54,245 nt of DNA from an uncultured Lachnospiraceae bacterium. Its GTDB lineage: Bacteria > Bacillota > Clostridia > Lachnospirales > Lachnospiraceae. The notes beneath the pieces are model-generated. The model searched no databases. It was given only the letters and a program-made list of their open reading frames with translations, and was not told the DNA's origin. The position numbers and the translations under genes were made by a program. Within the stretch, counting starts at the first letter, position 1, and each line of letters begins with the position of its first letter. Positions 8,340-15,518 of this stretch are shown piece by piece. The stretch lies in NCBI GenBank assembly GCA_934339365.1, contig CAKRHW010000013.1:1-54245 (forward strand). The letters run 5' to 3'.

Positions 8340-11147
8340 ATGAAAAAGTATATGACAAAAGCTGTGTCGCTGCTTACAGCATTTGCAGTGGCATTGCCAA
8401 TGATACCGGCAGAAAAGTTAAATGCAACATCAAATGAAGGTGGTGATATTCAGAAGTTTCCGGAAAGCTACCGGGCAAAACTTCAGGCATTGAAACAGGC
8501 ACATCCGTCCTGGTCTTTTGAGCCACTTTATACCAATTTAGACTGGAATGATGCACTGACGAAGGAATATGACGGAGATAAATGTCTGGTCTGGGCGCAG
8601 GCAGAGGATATTTTAAAAAGTAATGCCAAGGGAGACTATAACAGTACATCGGGTTCTTATGTGTATAAGGATTCTTTGCACTGGGTGAAAACAACCAAAG
8701 ATGTTACAGCATATTTTATGGATCCAAGGAACTGGCTGAATGAGGAGAATGTCTTTATGTTTGAAGATATTTCCGCAAACGGACAGACCTTATCAGGCGT
8801 TCAAAGTATCATTGCCGGAAGCTTTATGGATGGAAATTATGCAGATGTGGTAGATGATACAGAAGAAGAGACAACCACAGAGAAGAAAAATAAAACAGAC
8901 AAAAAGAAAAAAGATACGGCAAGCATAGAGCCTGTTTCCTATGCATTGTTAAGTGCCGGAGAAAATGACGGGGACGGATCGAACCAGACTTCGAAGAATG
9001 ATGATACGAAAGTGACAGAGAAAGAGACATCTGCACAGGTGGAAGAAACACCTGCTGTACAGGAACAGGAGACGAAAGATGCAAGTACGGCAATAGAAAA
9101 GAAAACATCTGCCGAGAAAAAAACGACAAAGAAAAGTAAAAAGGTTTACATTGAAGATGATGTAGAAGGGGAATTCGACGAAGACGATGACTTTGAAGAA
9201 GAAACCAAAAAGAAAAGAAAGAAGACACAAAAGGAAACGGAAGAGACACAGACAACAGAAAAAGAAACCAAAAAAAGCAAAAAAGATAAAAAGAGTAAGA
9301 AAAAAGGAACGATTACTTATGCAGAAGCAATTTATCAGGCAGGAATGGATGCCAATGTCAATCCTTATTATCTTGCTTCAAAGATTATACAGGAAGTTGG
9401 ACGTGGTGGTTCCGACAGTGTTTCCGGCCATCATGGAAGTATCAAAGGATTATATAATTTTTATAATATCGGAGCATCAGACAGTGCAGATCCAATCAGC
9501 AATGGTTTAAACTGGGCAGGTCAGAGTGGAGATTATGGAAGACCATGGAATACTCCATATAAGTCAATCATGGGTGGAGCACAGTATATTGCGGATAAAT
9601 TCATGAAAACAGGACAGAAGTGTGGATATCTTTTACGGTTTAATGTAAATCCAGATGGAGCCGGACTTTTTTCACATCAGTATATGACGAATATCGGAGG
9701 AGCAGCACAAGAGTCTATTGCAGTCAGAAATACTTATGAAGCATCAGGTACCCTGAATTCTGCAAAAAGATTTATTATCCCGGTATTTGAAAATATGCCG
9801 GTACAGACAGACGAAGTTGATATTTCCGGGGATAATAAGAGTGGAACGATTACGAATGATTGTGATGTGTTAGCAGAACCGGGATTAAAAAGTCAGGTAA
9901 CAGGAAGATTAAGAAAAGGAAAGAGAGTCATTGTGGAAGAAGGAGTCCGGACAACAGATTCTTATTCTTTCGATAGCTTAAATAACCTCTATTATTATAA
10001 GATTACATATCGTTACAAAGGAAAACTGCAAAGCGGTTATGTGCCGTATCAGATGATTGACATGCCGGTAACAGCAGCAACCTGTAAGGGCTATACCTAC
10101 GATCTGGGAACGAAAAAGGATTATTATTACCAGTCAGAGAATTCTTCGATTGCGACTGTATCAGATGATGGAATTGTAACGATGCAGGGAACCGGGGAGA
10201 CAAGAATTTTTGCATTCAATGGATTAAAATTTATGTCGATTCATGTAGTATGTGTAAAAGATACAGATGCCAACAAATCCATCGGAGCCATTGATATAGG
10301 AGCAACACAGATTAGTTTAAGATGTGGAGAACAGAAAAAGATAGAAACCAATTGTGATGTTACCTGGAAAAATTCTAATTCAAAAGTAGCGGAGATTACA
10401 AGTGATGGAACATTGATTGCCAAGAAATATGGTAAGACAATTCTGAAAGCAACCTGTCAGGATTTAATCAGTACCGTAGAAGTGCTCGTCAGACCGGGAC
10501 AGGTAGAAGATTTTCACAGTTATTTAACCCAGTATGATCAGATCCGGTTGAAATGGAAAAAGACAGAGGATGCGAAGGGATATGTAATTTACCGGAGAGT
10601 ACAGGGACATGATTACCAGAAATATGCAGTCCTTCAGGGAGACAGTAAAATTGCATTTGTTGATAAAAAGGTAAAAGAAGGAAAAACATATGATTATCGA
10701 ATCCAGTCGGTAGCTACAAATGGAAAGAAAGAATTTTATTCTAAGCCGGTAACCATTACAGCAAAGGCTGCAACCGGAACGCCGGAAAATGCGAAAGTAA
10801 CTTATACCGATGCATTAAAGACACATATTTCTACCAAACACATTGGAAATATTCTGACATGGAAGAAAGTGCCACATGCAGATGGATATCAGGTTTACCG
10901 AAAAACAAAGGATGGAGAATTCGAAAAAATCAAGGTGATTACAGAGTCAGAAGTAGAAAATTATGCAGATACCGATGTGCAGACGGAAAATACCTATACA
11001 TATAAGATTCGTGCTTATAAAAGAGACGAGAAAGACAGAAAAAAAGTACATTTTAGTGATGATACAGAACAGTTACAGGTAGAACTTCCAAAGTACGAAG
11101 AACTGATTGAAAAAGATACAAAGGATTCGAATGATACAGAAAAATAA
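8340..11147 (+). CDS. Secreted N-acetylglucosaminidase with charged linker, SH3-like, Big and Fn3 domains
   Basis: A 935-residue exported peptidoglycan hydrolase. Order: signal peptide (1-30); N-terminal domain (about 38-165, with FPESYRAKLQALKQAHPSW); a Lys/Glu/Thr-rich low-complexity linker (about 172-325); glucosaminidase domain (about 326-480) with the likely catalytic Glu near 352 in IIQEVG; an SH3-like segment (about 492-570); two short Big-like segments (about 575-715); and two fibronectin type III repeats (about 720-915). The N-terminal domain and catalytic domain are normally close together in this clostridial family, so the roughly 150-residue linker is unusual. There is no sortase signal; retention probably relies on the C-terminal modules. 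AGGAGAGG precedes ATG 8340, 14 bases after the lipoprotein stop. It probably acts in septum or wall remodelling. Confidence 0.85.
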   Translation: MKKYMTKAVSLLTAFAVALPMIPAEKLNATSNEGGDIQKFPESYRAKLQALKQAHPSWSFEPLYTNLDWNDALTKEYDGDKCLVWAQAEDILKSNAKGDYNSTSGSYVYKDSLHWVKTTKDVTAYFMDPRNWLNEENVFMFEDISANGQTLSGVQSIIAGSFMDGNYADVVDDTEEETTTEKKNKTDKKKKDTASIEPVSYALLSAGENDGDGSNQTSKNDDTKVTEKETSAQVEETPAVQEQETKDASTAIEKKTSAEKKTTKKSKKVYIEDDVEGEFDEDDDFEEETKKKRKKTQKETEETQTTEKETKKSKKDKKSKKKGTITYAEAIYQAGMDANVNPYYLASKIIQEVGRGGSDSVSGHHGSIKGLYNFYNIGASDSADPISNGLNWAGQSGDYGRPWNTPYKSIMGGAQYIADKFMKTGQKCGYLLRFNVNPDGAGLFSHQYMTNIGGAAQESIAVRNTYEASGTLNSAKRFIIPVFENMPVQTDEVDISGDNKSGTITNDCDVLAEPGLKSQVTGRLRKGKRVIVEEGVRTTDSYSFDSLNNLYYYKITYRYKGKLQSGYVPYQMIDMPVTAATCKGYTYDLGTKKDYYYQSENSSIATVSDDGIVTMQGTGETRIFAFNGLKFMSIHVVCVKDTDANKSIGAIDIGATQISLRCGEQKKIETNCDVTWKNSNSKVAEITSDGTLIAKKYGKTILKATCQDLISTVEVLVRPGQVEDFHSYLTQYDQIRLKWKKTEDAKGYVIYRRVQGHDYQKYAVLQGDSKIAFVDKKVKEGKTYDYRIQSVATNGKKEFYSKPVTITAKAATGTPENAKVTYTDALKTHISTKHIGNILTWKKVPHADGYQVYRKTKDGEFEKIKVITESEVENYADTDVQTENTYTYKIRAYKRDEKDRKKVHFSDDTEQLQVELPKYEELIEKDTKDSNDTEK

Positions 11148-12093
11148 AACCATAGAGAATATAATAGAAGAAAAAGAAAAAGGGGCAGATTTTGCAGGAC
11201 AGTCTTGTGGAATCTGCCCTAGAAATTGCAAAATCTGCAGAAACAGTGGAGAAAAGGGATATTGCAGAGAAGACAGCCGGATTTATGTTGCAAGAGCTGC
11301 CCTTCATTTTTGGGAAGAACCCTGCATCTCAGGTACGAAAGGCTCCGGTGCAGTTTTCTTTTGTGGATGTAATATGGGGTGCGTCTTTTGCCAGAACTAT
11401 GAGATTTCCAGGGGGCAGGCCGGATATCTACTTACCATTGAAGAACTGGCGGATATCTTTGTAAAATTACAGGAGCAAGGGGGAAATAATCTGAATCTTG
11501 TAACACCGACACATTATACCCCACAGATTGCCAAGGCTCTGAAACTAGCGGAGGAAAAAGGATTTTCCATTCCGGTTGTTTATAACTGTGGTGGATATGA
11601 AAGTGTAGAAACATTAAAAATGCTAGAAGGACTTGTGGATATTTATCTGCCGGATTGTAAATATGCATCAGAAGAACTGGCAGTAAAATATTCTAACGCG
11701 CCACATTATTTTGAAACAGCATTATCTGCCATAGACGAAATGGTACGTCAGTGTCCGAAACCAGAATTTGATGAAAAAGGAATCATGCAGACAGGCGTAA
11801 TTGTCCGGCATCTGCAGTTGCCGAAACAGTTAATGGATTCCAAAAAAGTAATAAAAACATTATACGAACGGTTTGGTGAGAAAATCTATTTTAGCCTTAT
11901 GAGCCAGTATACAACCGTCAATAAAAAACAACTAGAGAATTACCCGGAATTACAGGAAAAAGTAAAAAGAAAAAATTATAATAAACTTGTGGATTATGCC
12001 ATATCATTAGGAATCACCCAGGCATTTATTCAGGAAGGAGATGTAGCCAAAGAAAGTTTCATCCCGCCATTTAATGGAGAAGGACTGTCGTAA
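11131..12093 (+). CDS. PflX-like radical SAM protein
   Basis: A 320-residue radical SAM protein related to pyruvate formate-lyase-activase-like PflX (COG1313). The SAM cluster motif CNMGCVFC supplies Cys near 80, 84 and 87. An N-terminal Cys block (CGICPRNCKIC, then GEKGYC) matches the extra conserved cysteines of this subfamily and may bind another cluster or zinc. The substrate is unknown, and no glycyl-radical enzyme is nearby. Start: ATG 11131 with AAAGG 7 bases upstream, overlapping the previous gene by 17 bases; a TTG at 11107 is in frame but has no ribosome site. The last codons form the 5' arm of the terminator. Translational coupling to the glucosaminidase gene seems likely. Confidence 0.85.
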   Translation: MIQKNKTIENIIEEKEKGADFAGQSCGICPRNCKICRNSGEKGYCREDSRIYVARAALHFWEEPCISGTKGSGAVFFCGCNMGCVFCQNYEISRGQAGYLLTIEELADIFVKLQEQGGNNLNLVTPTHYTPQIAKALKLAEEKGFSIPVVYNCGGYESVETLKMLEGLVDIYLPDCKYASEELAVKYSNAPHYFETALSAIDEMVRQCPKPEFDEKGIMQTGVIVRHLQLPKQLMDSKKVIKTLYERFGEKIYFSLMSQYTTVNKKQLENYPELQEKVKRKNYNKLVDYAISLGITQAFIQEGDVAKESFIPPFNGEGLS

Positions 12094-12110
12094 ACGACAG
12101 TCCTTCTTGC
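12080..12110 (+). terminator. Intrinsic terminator overlapping the radical SAM stop codon
   Basis: AAGGACTGTCG (12080-12090) pairs perfectly with CGACAGTCCTT (12095-12105); the 4-base loop starts with the TAA stop codon. The tail is CTTGCTTT. Confidence 0.8.
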
Positions 12111-12150
12111 TTTAGATATATTCATAGATGTATAAATAGTTACCAAAATC

Positions 12151-12693
12151 TTAGTTAAAGTATCTCTTAAGTAAGCCTTCGAATGCCTTACCATGTCTTG
12201 CTTCATCCTTAGCCATCTCATGAACTGTATCATGAATTGCATCAAGATTTGCAGCTTTCGCACGCTTAGCTAAATCAAACTTACCTGCAGTTGCACCATT
12301 TTCAGCAGCAACTCTTAATTCAAGGTTCTTCTTGGTACTGTCTGTTACAACTTCACCAACTAATTCTGCAAACTTCGCAGCGTGTTCTGCTTCTTCAAAA
12401 GCAGCCTTCTCATAATAAGATCCAACTTCCGGATAACCTTCTCTGTAAGCAACTCTTGCCATAGCAAGATACATTCCTACTTCACAGCATTCTCCTTCAA
12501 AGTTTGCCTTAAGATCAGCCATAATATCATCGCTGACACCCTGTGCAACACCAACTACGTGTTCAGCAGCCCATTCTAAAGAACCTTCCTGTTTCGTAAA
12601 CTTCTCAGCTGGTGCCTTACATACTGGACACTGCTCTGGAGCAGCATCTCCTTCATAAACATAACCACATACAGAACATACAAATTTTGCCAT
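12151..12693 (-). CDS. rbr: Reverse rubrerythrin (NADH peroxidase-type)
   Basis: A 180-residue rubrerythrin with the rubredoxin module at the N-terminus (CSVCGYVYEG and CPVCKAP, four Cys within residues 6-25) and the diiron four-helix bundle after it. This is the reversed order known from clostridial peroxide-reducing rubrerythrins. Diiron ligands are suggested by ECCEVGMY, EEAEH and DEARH. It reduces hydrogen peroxide to water, and in some homologs oxygen, using reduced rubredoxin or NADH-linked carriers. The ribosome site AAAGGAG lies just upstream of the ATG. A long structured leader, a consensus promoter and a 7-1-7 palindrome lie upstream, and the adjacent gene encodes PerR, so peroxide-inducible control is very likely. 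Confidence 0.95.
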   Translation of the reverse strand: MAKFVCSVCGYVYEGDAAPEQCPVCKAPAEKFTKQEGSLEWAAEHVVGVAQGVSDDIMADLKANFEGECCEVGMYLAMARVAYREGYPEVGSYYEKAAFEEAEHAAKFAELVGEVVTDSTKKNLELRVAAENGATAGKFDLAKRAKAANLDAIHDTVHEMAKDEARHGKAFEGLLKRYFN

Positions 12694-12779
12694 AATCTTA
12701 ATCTCCTTTTCTACTTATAATTGACCGCTGTATTCTAAAAAATGGAAGACAGCTTGACTTTATGAAACCTGTGCTTCTA

Positions 12780-12841
12780 ATTCCAAGGCGAGTGCCTTCT
12801 GCAACTGGAATAAAAAAAAGCACTTAGGTAAATACTACCTA
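12780..12841 (-). other. Structured leader of rubrerythrin with possible attenuator
   Basis: In transcript order, TAGGTA/TACCTA (12841-12825) forms a short hairpin, followed 5 bases later by eight U (12819-12812). Next comes a nested hairpin with outer arms ATTCC/GGAAT (12811-12807 and 12784-12780) and inner arms AAGGC/GCCTT around ACTC. The leader is about 190 bases long. The first hairpin plus U-run could terminate early, but its stem is weak. Confidence 0.35.
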
Positions 12842-12869
12842 TGGGAAATCATTACTGCCTGAAAGAAAT

Positions 12870-12884
12870 CAGTAATGATTACTG
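12870..12884 (-). promoter_or_regulatory. PerR/Fur-type 7-1-7 operator over the rubrerythrin start point
   Basis: CAGTAATGATTACTG is a perfect inverted repeat of 7 bases around one central base, the geometry of PerR, Fur and Zur boxes. It starts 5 bases downstream of the -10 and covers the expected start point. A further copy of the half-site (12847-12857) pairs with the 5' half of the palindrome across a 12-base gap. Confidence 0.55.
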
Positions 12885-12888
12885 CTTT

Positions 12889-12917
12889 AATATAACATGG
12901 TCAAAGCAGTTTGTCAA
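12889..12917 (-). promoter_or_regulatory. Sigma-A promoter of rubrerythrin
   Basis: On the minus strand TTGACA (12917-12912), a 17-base spacer and TATATT (12894-12889). Near consensus, fitting high expression when derepressed. Confidence 0.75.
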
Positions 12918-12936
12918 GAAAAAACAGGAATTATTT

Positions 12937-13374
12937 TTAATTTTTTTCTTGTTTGTTTTCTTCTGTGACAGAATCACTTTTTTCCTGGATGCTTTGCAGA
13001 CACTTCGGACATAATCCATAGAAATGTACACTGTGTCCTTCAATCTTCCCATCAAAATTAGCTTGTGCCAGTGAATTGATAAAACAAAGATTGTCCATAA
13101 CAAGATCAATCACAGCATGGCAGTTGCTACAGATAAAATGGGAATGTGTGCTGGTATCCGCATCGTAATGTTCACGATCATCACCGCAGGAAATCTTTTG
13201 AATCTCACCTAATTCTGTTAACAAAGACAAATTGCGGTAGACGGTTCCAAGACTGATATTCGGATATTCCTTACGAATCTCGGAATAGACAACTTCCGCG
13301 GTAGGATGGTCCTTTCTGGTTGCTAAAAATGATTTAATAGCCTCACGCTGACGACTATAATTTACCTTCTTCAT
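12937..13374 (-). CDS. perR: Peroxide-responsive repressor PerR (Fur family)
   Basis: A 145-residue Fur-family repressor. It has an N-terminal winged helix (recognition region ISLGTVYRNL, about residues 40-50) and a C-terminal dimer/metal domain. Two CxxC zinc motifs are present (CSNC and CPKC). The PerR-type regulatory metal site is suggested by HYDAD and THSHF, plus the Asp in AVIDL, matching the His/Asp pattern of Bacillus PerR. Oxidation of a metal-bound His releases DNA in known PerR proteins. The rubrerythrin gene lies immediately downstream on the same strand but keeps its own promoter. The perR promoter carries a palindrome over its start point, consistent with autoregulation. A Zur or Fur role is less likely given the rubrerythrin neighbour. 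Confidence 0.85.
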   Translation of the reverse strand: MKKVNYSRQREAIKSFLATRKDHPTAEVVYSEIRKEYPNISLGTVYRNLSLLTELGEIQKISCGDDREHYDADTSTHSHFICSNCHAVIDLVMDNLCFINSLAQANFDGKIEGHSVHFYGLCPKCLQSIQEKSDSVTEENKQEKN

Positions 13375-13394
13375 AATGACCTCATTTCTGCTAA

Positions 13395-13407
13395 AATAGT
13401 AACTATT
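13395..13407 (-). promoter_or_regulatory. Candidate autoregulatory operator of perR
   Basis: AATAGT-A-ACTATT is a perfect 6-1-6 palindrome covering the predicted perR start point. Its position relative to the -10 mirrors the palindrome at the rubrerythrin promoter, although the half-site sequence differs. Confidence 0.45.
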
Positions 13408-13410
13408 CTT

Positions 13411-13439
13411 ATTTTATTAGATAATGATACAAAAGTCAA
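13411..13439 (-). promoter_or_regulatory. Sigma-A promoter of perR
   Basis: On the minus strand TTGACT (13439-13434), 17 bases, TAAAAT (13416-13411); start point expected near 13403. Confidence 0.7.
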
Positions 13440-13558
13440 TAAGAAAACAGAAGAGGTTCGTTTTTTTAAGTGAAAGCATTCTTTCTGAATAAAAAACGAA
13501 AAAAGGAATTGTCGGAATCAGAAATGAATTCTATACAAGTAAAAATGGGGAAATATGT

Positions 13559-13584
13559 AAATTGTACCTAAAAATGTACAATTT
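13559..13584. promoter_or_regulatory. Inverted repeat upstream of the pyk promoter
   Basis: AAATTGTAC and GTACAATTT are perfect 9-base inverted repeats separated by 8 bases, ending 63 bases before the -35. The layout fits a dimeric regulator or a hairpin; the protein is unknown. Confidence 0.45.
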
Positions 13585-13647
13585 GAGTGAAGAAACTGTG
13601 AATTATAGAGAAAGTAAATGGAAGGGCATAAAGTTGGCATAAAATTG

Positions 13648-13676
13648 TTGACCACCGGGCTTTAGAATGTTAATAT
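13648..13676 (+). promoter_or_regulatory. Sigma-A promoter of pyk
   Basis: TTGACC (13648-13653), 17-base spacer, TAATAT (13671-13676). Start point expected near 13683, giving a leader of about 130 bases. Confidence 0.7.
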
Positions 13677-13701
13677 TTGTGTTGGAATAAGTGTAATACT
13701 T

Positions 13702-13719
13702 CCTATTAATATTAATAGG
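13702..13719. promoter_or_regulatory. Perfect 18-base palindrome in the pyk leader
   Basis: CCTATTAATATTAATAGG is fully self-complementary with no spacer, about 20 bases downstream of the predicted start point. It would suit a repressor acting as a roadblock. Confidence 0.45.
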
Positions 13720-13813
13720 CTCTAATTTAGGCTTATTGGAATAGGAATAGGGAATGAAGAATTCATATAAGTTCACTAAATTTTTAATTTGTAAAATTGG
13801 AAAGAGGTAAATG

Positions 13814-15250
13814 ATGAGAAAGACAAAGATTATTTGTACATTAGGACCAGCAACAATCAGAGATAACAATGTTGAAAAGTTAGTAGCAGGCGGAATGAAC
13901 GTTGCAAGATTTAACTTCTCACATGACAATCATGAGCTTCACAAGGGAAGACTTGATGAGATCAGAATGTTAAGCAAGAAGTACAACAAGCCTGTTGCAT
14001 GTTTATTAGATACAAAGGGTCCAGAGATCAGAGTTAGAGATTTCAAGGATGGTAAGGTTGTATTAGAAGCAGGTCAGACATTCACATTAACAAGTCGTGA
14101 AGTAGAAGGAACAAATGAGATTGTAAGTATCACATATAAAGAACTTCCAAATGATGTTAAGCCAGGAACATCTATCTTAATCGATGATGGTTTAATCGGA
14201 ATGGAAGTTGTAGAAGTAAAGAACGGAACAGACATCGTTTGTACAGTAAAGAACGGTGGAGCAGTTTCTAATAAGAAGGGAATCAACGTACCAGGAGCAG
14301 ACCTTTCTATGCCATTTATCGGTGAGCAGGATAGAAGCGATATCGAATTCGGTATTGACAATGACTATGATTTCATTGCAGCTTCATTCGTAAGAACAGC
14401 TCAGGATATCTTAGATATTCGTAAGATTATGGAAGAGAAGAACAACACATCTGTTAAGATCATTGCTAAGATTGAGAACATGCAGGGTGTAAATAACATC
14501 GATGCAATTCTTGAAGTAGCTGATGGTGTTATGGTTGCCAGAGGTGACATGGGTGTTGAAGTACCTTACGAAGAAGTACCAGTTATCCAGAAGATGATCA
14601 TTAAGAAGGCTCGTAAGGCTGGAAAGATTGTTATTACAGCAACACAGATGCTTGATTCTATGATTAAGAACCCAAGACCTACAAGAGCTGAGATCACTGA
14701 CGTTGCAAATGCTATTTATGATGGAACAAGTGCAATCATGCTTTCAGGAGAGACAGCTGCCGGAGATTATCCAGTAGAAGCTCTTGCAACAATGTCTAAC
14801 ATTGCTGAAAGAATTGAGAAGGATATCGACTACAAGAAGAGATTCTTCGAGATTAAGAACGAGAACAAGACAAGCTGTACAGATGCTATCTGCCACGCTA
14901 CAGTAACAACAGCTTATGATTTACAGGCATCTGCAATCGTAACAGTTACAAAGTCTGGTCACTCAGCAAGAAAGATTGCAAAATATCGTCCAGCTCAGCC
15001 AATCATTGCATGTGCAACTTCAGAGAAGACATGCAGACAGTTGAACCTTGTTTGGGGTGTTCAGCCTAAGTTAATTGATGAAGCTTCAGATGTATTTGAA
15101 TTATTAAATGAATCAATTGAAAAAGCAAAAGAGACAGAGCTCGTAAAGGACGGAGATACAGTAGTTCTTACAGCTGGTGTACCAGTAGGAATCCCTGGAC
15201 AGACAAATATGCTTAAGGTTCAGAAGGTTGGAGAGAAATTTACAAAATAA
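13814..15250 (+). CDS. pyk: Pyruvate kinase
   Basis: This glycolytic enzyme converts phosphoenolpyruvate and ADP to pyruvate and ATP. The 478-residue protein has the standard A/B/C-domain length and lacks the extra C-terminal PEP-utilising domain found in Bacillus Pyk. Visible motifs: KIICTLGPA at the N-terminus, MNVARFNFSH, LLDTKGPEIRV, IAKIENMQGV (catalytic Lys), MVARGDMGVEVP and ATQMLDSM. Codon use is more uniform than in the neighbours, as expected for a highly expressed gene. ATG 13811 and ATG 13814 are both in frame; AGAGG at 13803-13807 favours 13814 (6-base spacing). It has its own promoter and a strong terminator, so it is monocistronic. Confidence 0.97.
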   Translation: MRKTKIICTLGPATIRDNNVEKLVAGGMNVARFNFSHDNHELHKGRLDEIRMLSKKYNKPVACLLDTKGPEIRVRDFKDGKVVLEAGQTFTLTSREVEGTNEIVSITYKELPNDVKPGTSILIDDGLIGMEVVEVKNGTDIVCTVKNGGAVSNKKGINVPGADLSMPFIGEQDRSDIEFGIDNDYDFIAASFVRTAQDILDIRKIMEEKNNTSVKIIAKIENMQGVNNIDAILEVADGVMVARGDMGVEVPYEEVPVIQKMIIKKARKAGKIVITATQMLDSMIKNPRPTRAEITDVANAIYDGTSAIMLSGETAAGDYPVEALATMSNIAERIEKDIDYKKRFFEIKNENKTSCTDAICHATVTTAYDLQASAIVTVTKSGHSARKIAKYRPAQPIIACATSEKTCRQLNLVWGVQPKLIDEASDVFELLNESIEKAKETELVKDGDTVVLTAGVPVGIPGQTNMLKVQKVGEKFTK

Positions 15251-15292
15251 TCGAAGATTTATTTGAATTAGATATAAGATAATTTTAAAAGA

Positions 15293-15350
15293 AGAGCACT
15301 CGCTTTTCTGCAATGCAGAGAGATATACGGGTGCTCTTTCTTTTCTTGTT
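15293..15350 (+). terminator. Intrinsic terminator of pyk
   Basis: AGAGCACTCG (15293-15302) pairs with CGGGTGCTCT (15328-15337) with a G-U wobble. The loop carries a small inner hairpin (CTGCAATGCAG). A T-rich tail follows. Confidence 0.75.
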
Positions 15351-15416
15351 ATGTTCGCTCCTTTTGCTTTGGCGGAACAATCAGATTCTGGAATCTCTAG
15401 TTGATAAAAATTATAC

Positions 15417-15445
15417 TTGCAGTGTTGTATAAAAAAGGATATTAT
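15417..15445 (+). promoter_or_regulatory. Promoter of map
   Basis: TTGCAG (15417-15422), 17-base spacer, TATTAT (15440-15445), about 75 bases before the start codon. Confidence 0.55.
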
Positions 15446-15518
15446 TATATAGTACGTCTTATTATGGTATTGCATAAAGTAGGTTATGAAATAAATAGAG
15501 AATAAGGAAGAAGATGAA

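Larger units (their letters stand above)
13440..13810. other. Intergenic region between perR and pyk
   Basis: About 370 bases without a credible gene. They hold an inverted repeat, a consensus promoter and a palindrome (listed separately), followed by a leader of about 130 bases with the repeated words TAGGCT and GGAATAGG. A minus-strand frame of 108 codons here (13603-13929) runs antisense into pyk and has no family features. Confidence 0.7.

Noticed and set aside
8824..9255. Minus-strand hydrophobic frames opposite the glucosaminidase linker
   Set aside because: Lys/Glu codon runs read backwards give Phe/Leu/Ser runs; these are artefacts of the low-complexity linker.
9187..9510. Plus-strand frame in an alternate phase with a Lys-rich start
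   Set aside because: Frame-shifted reading of the same linker; no ribosome site and no conserved segment.
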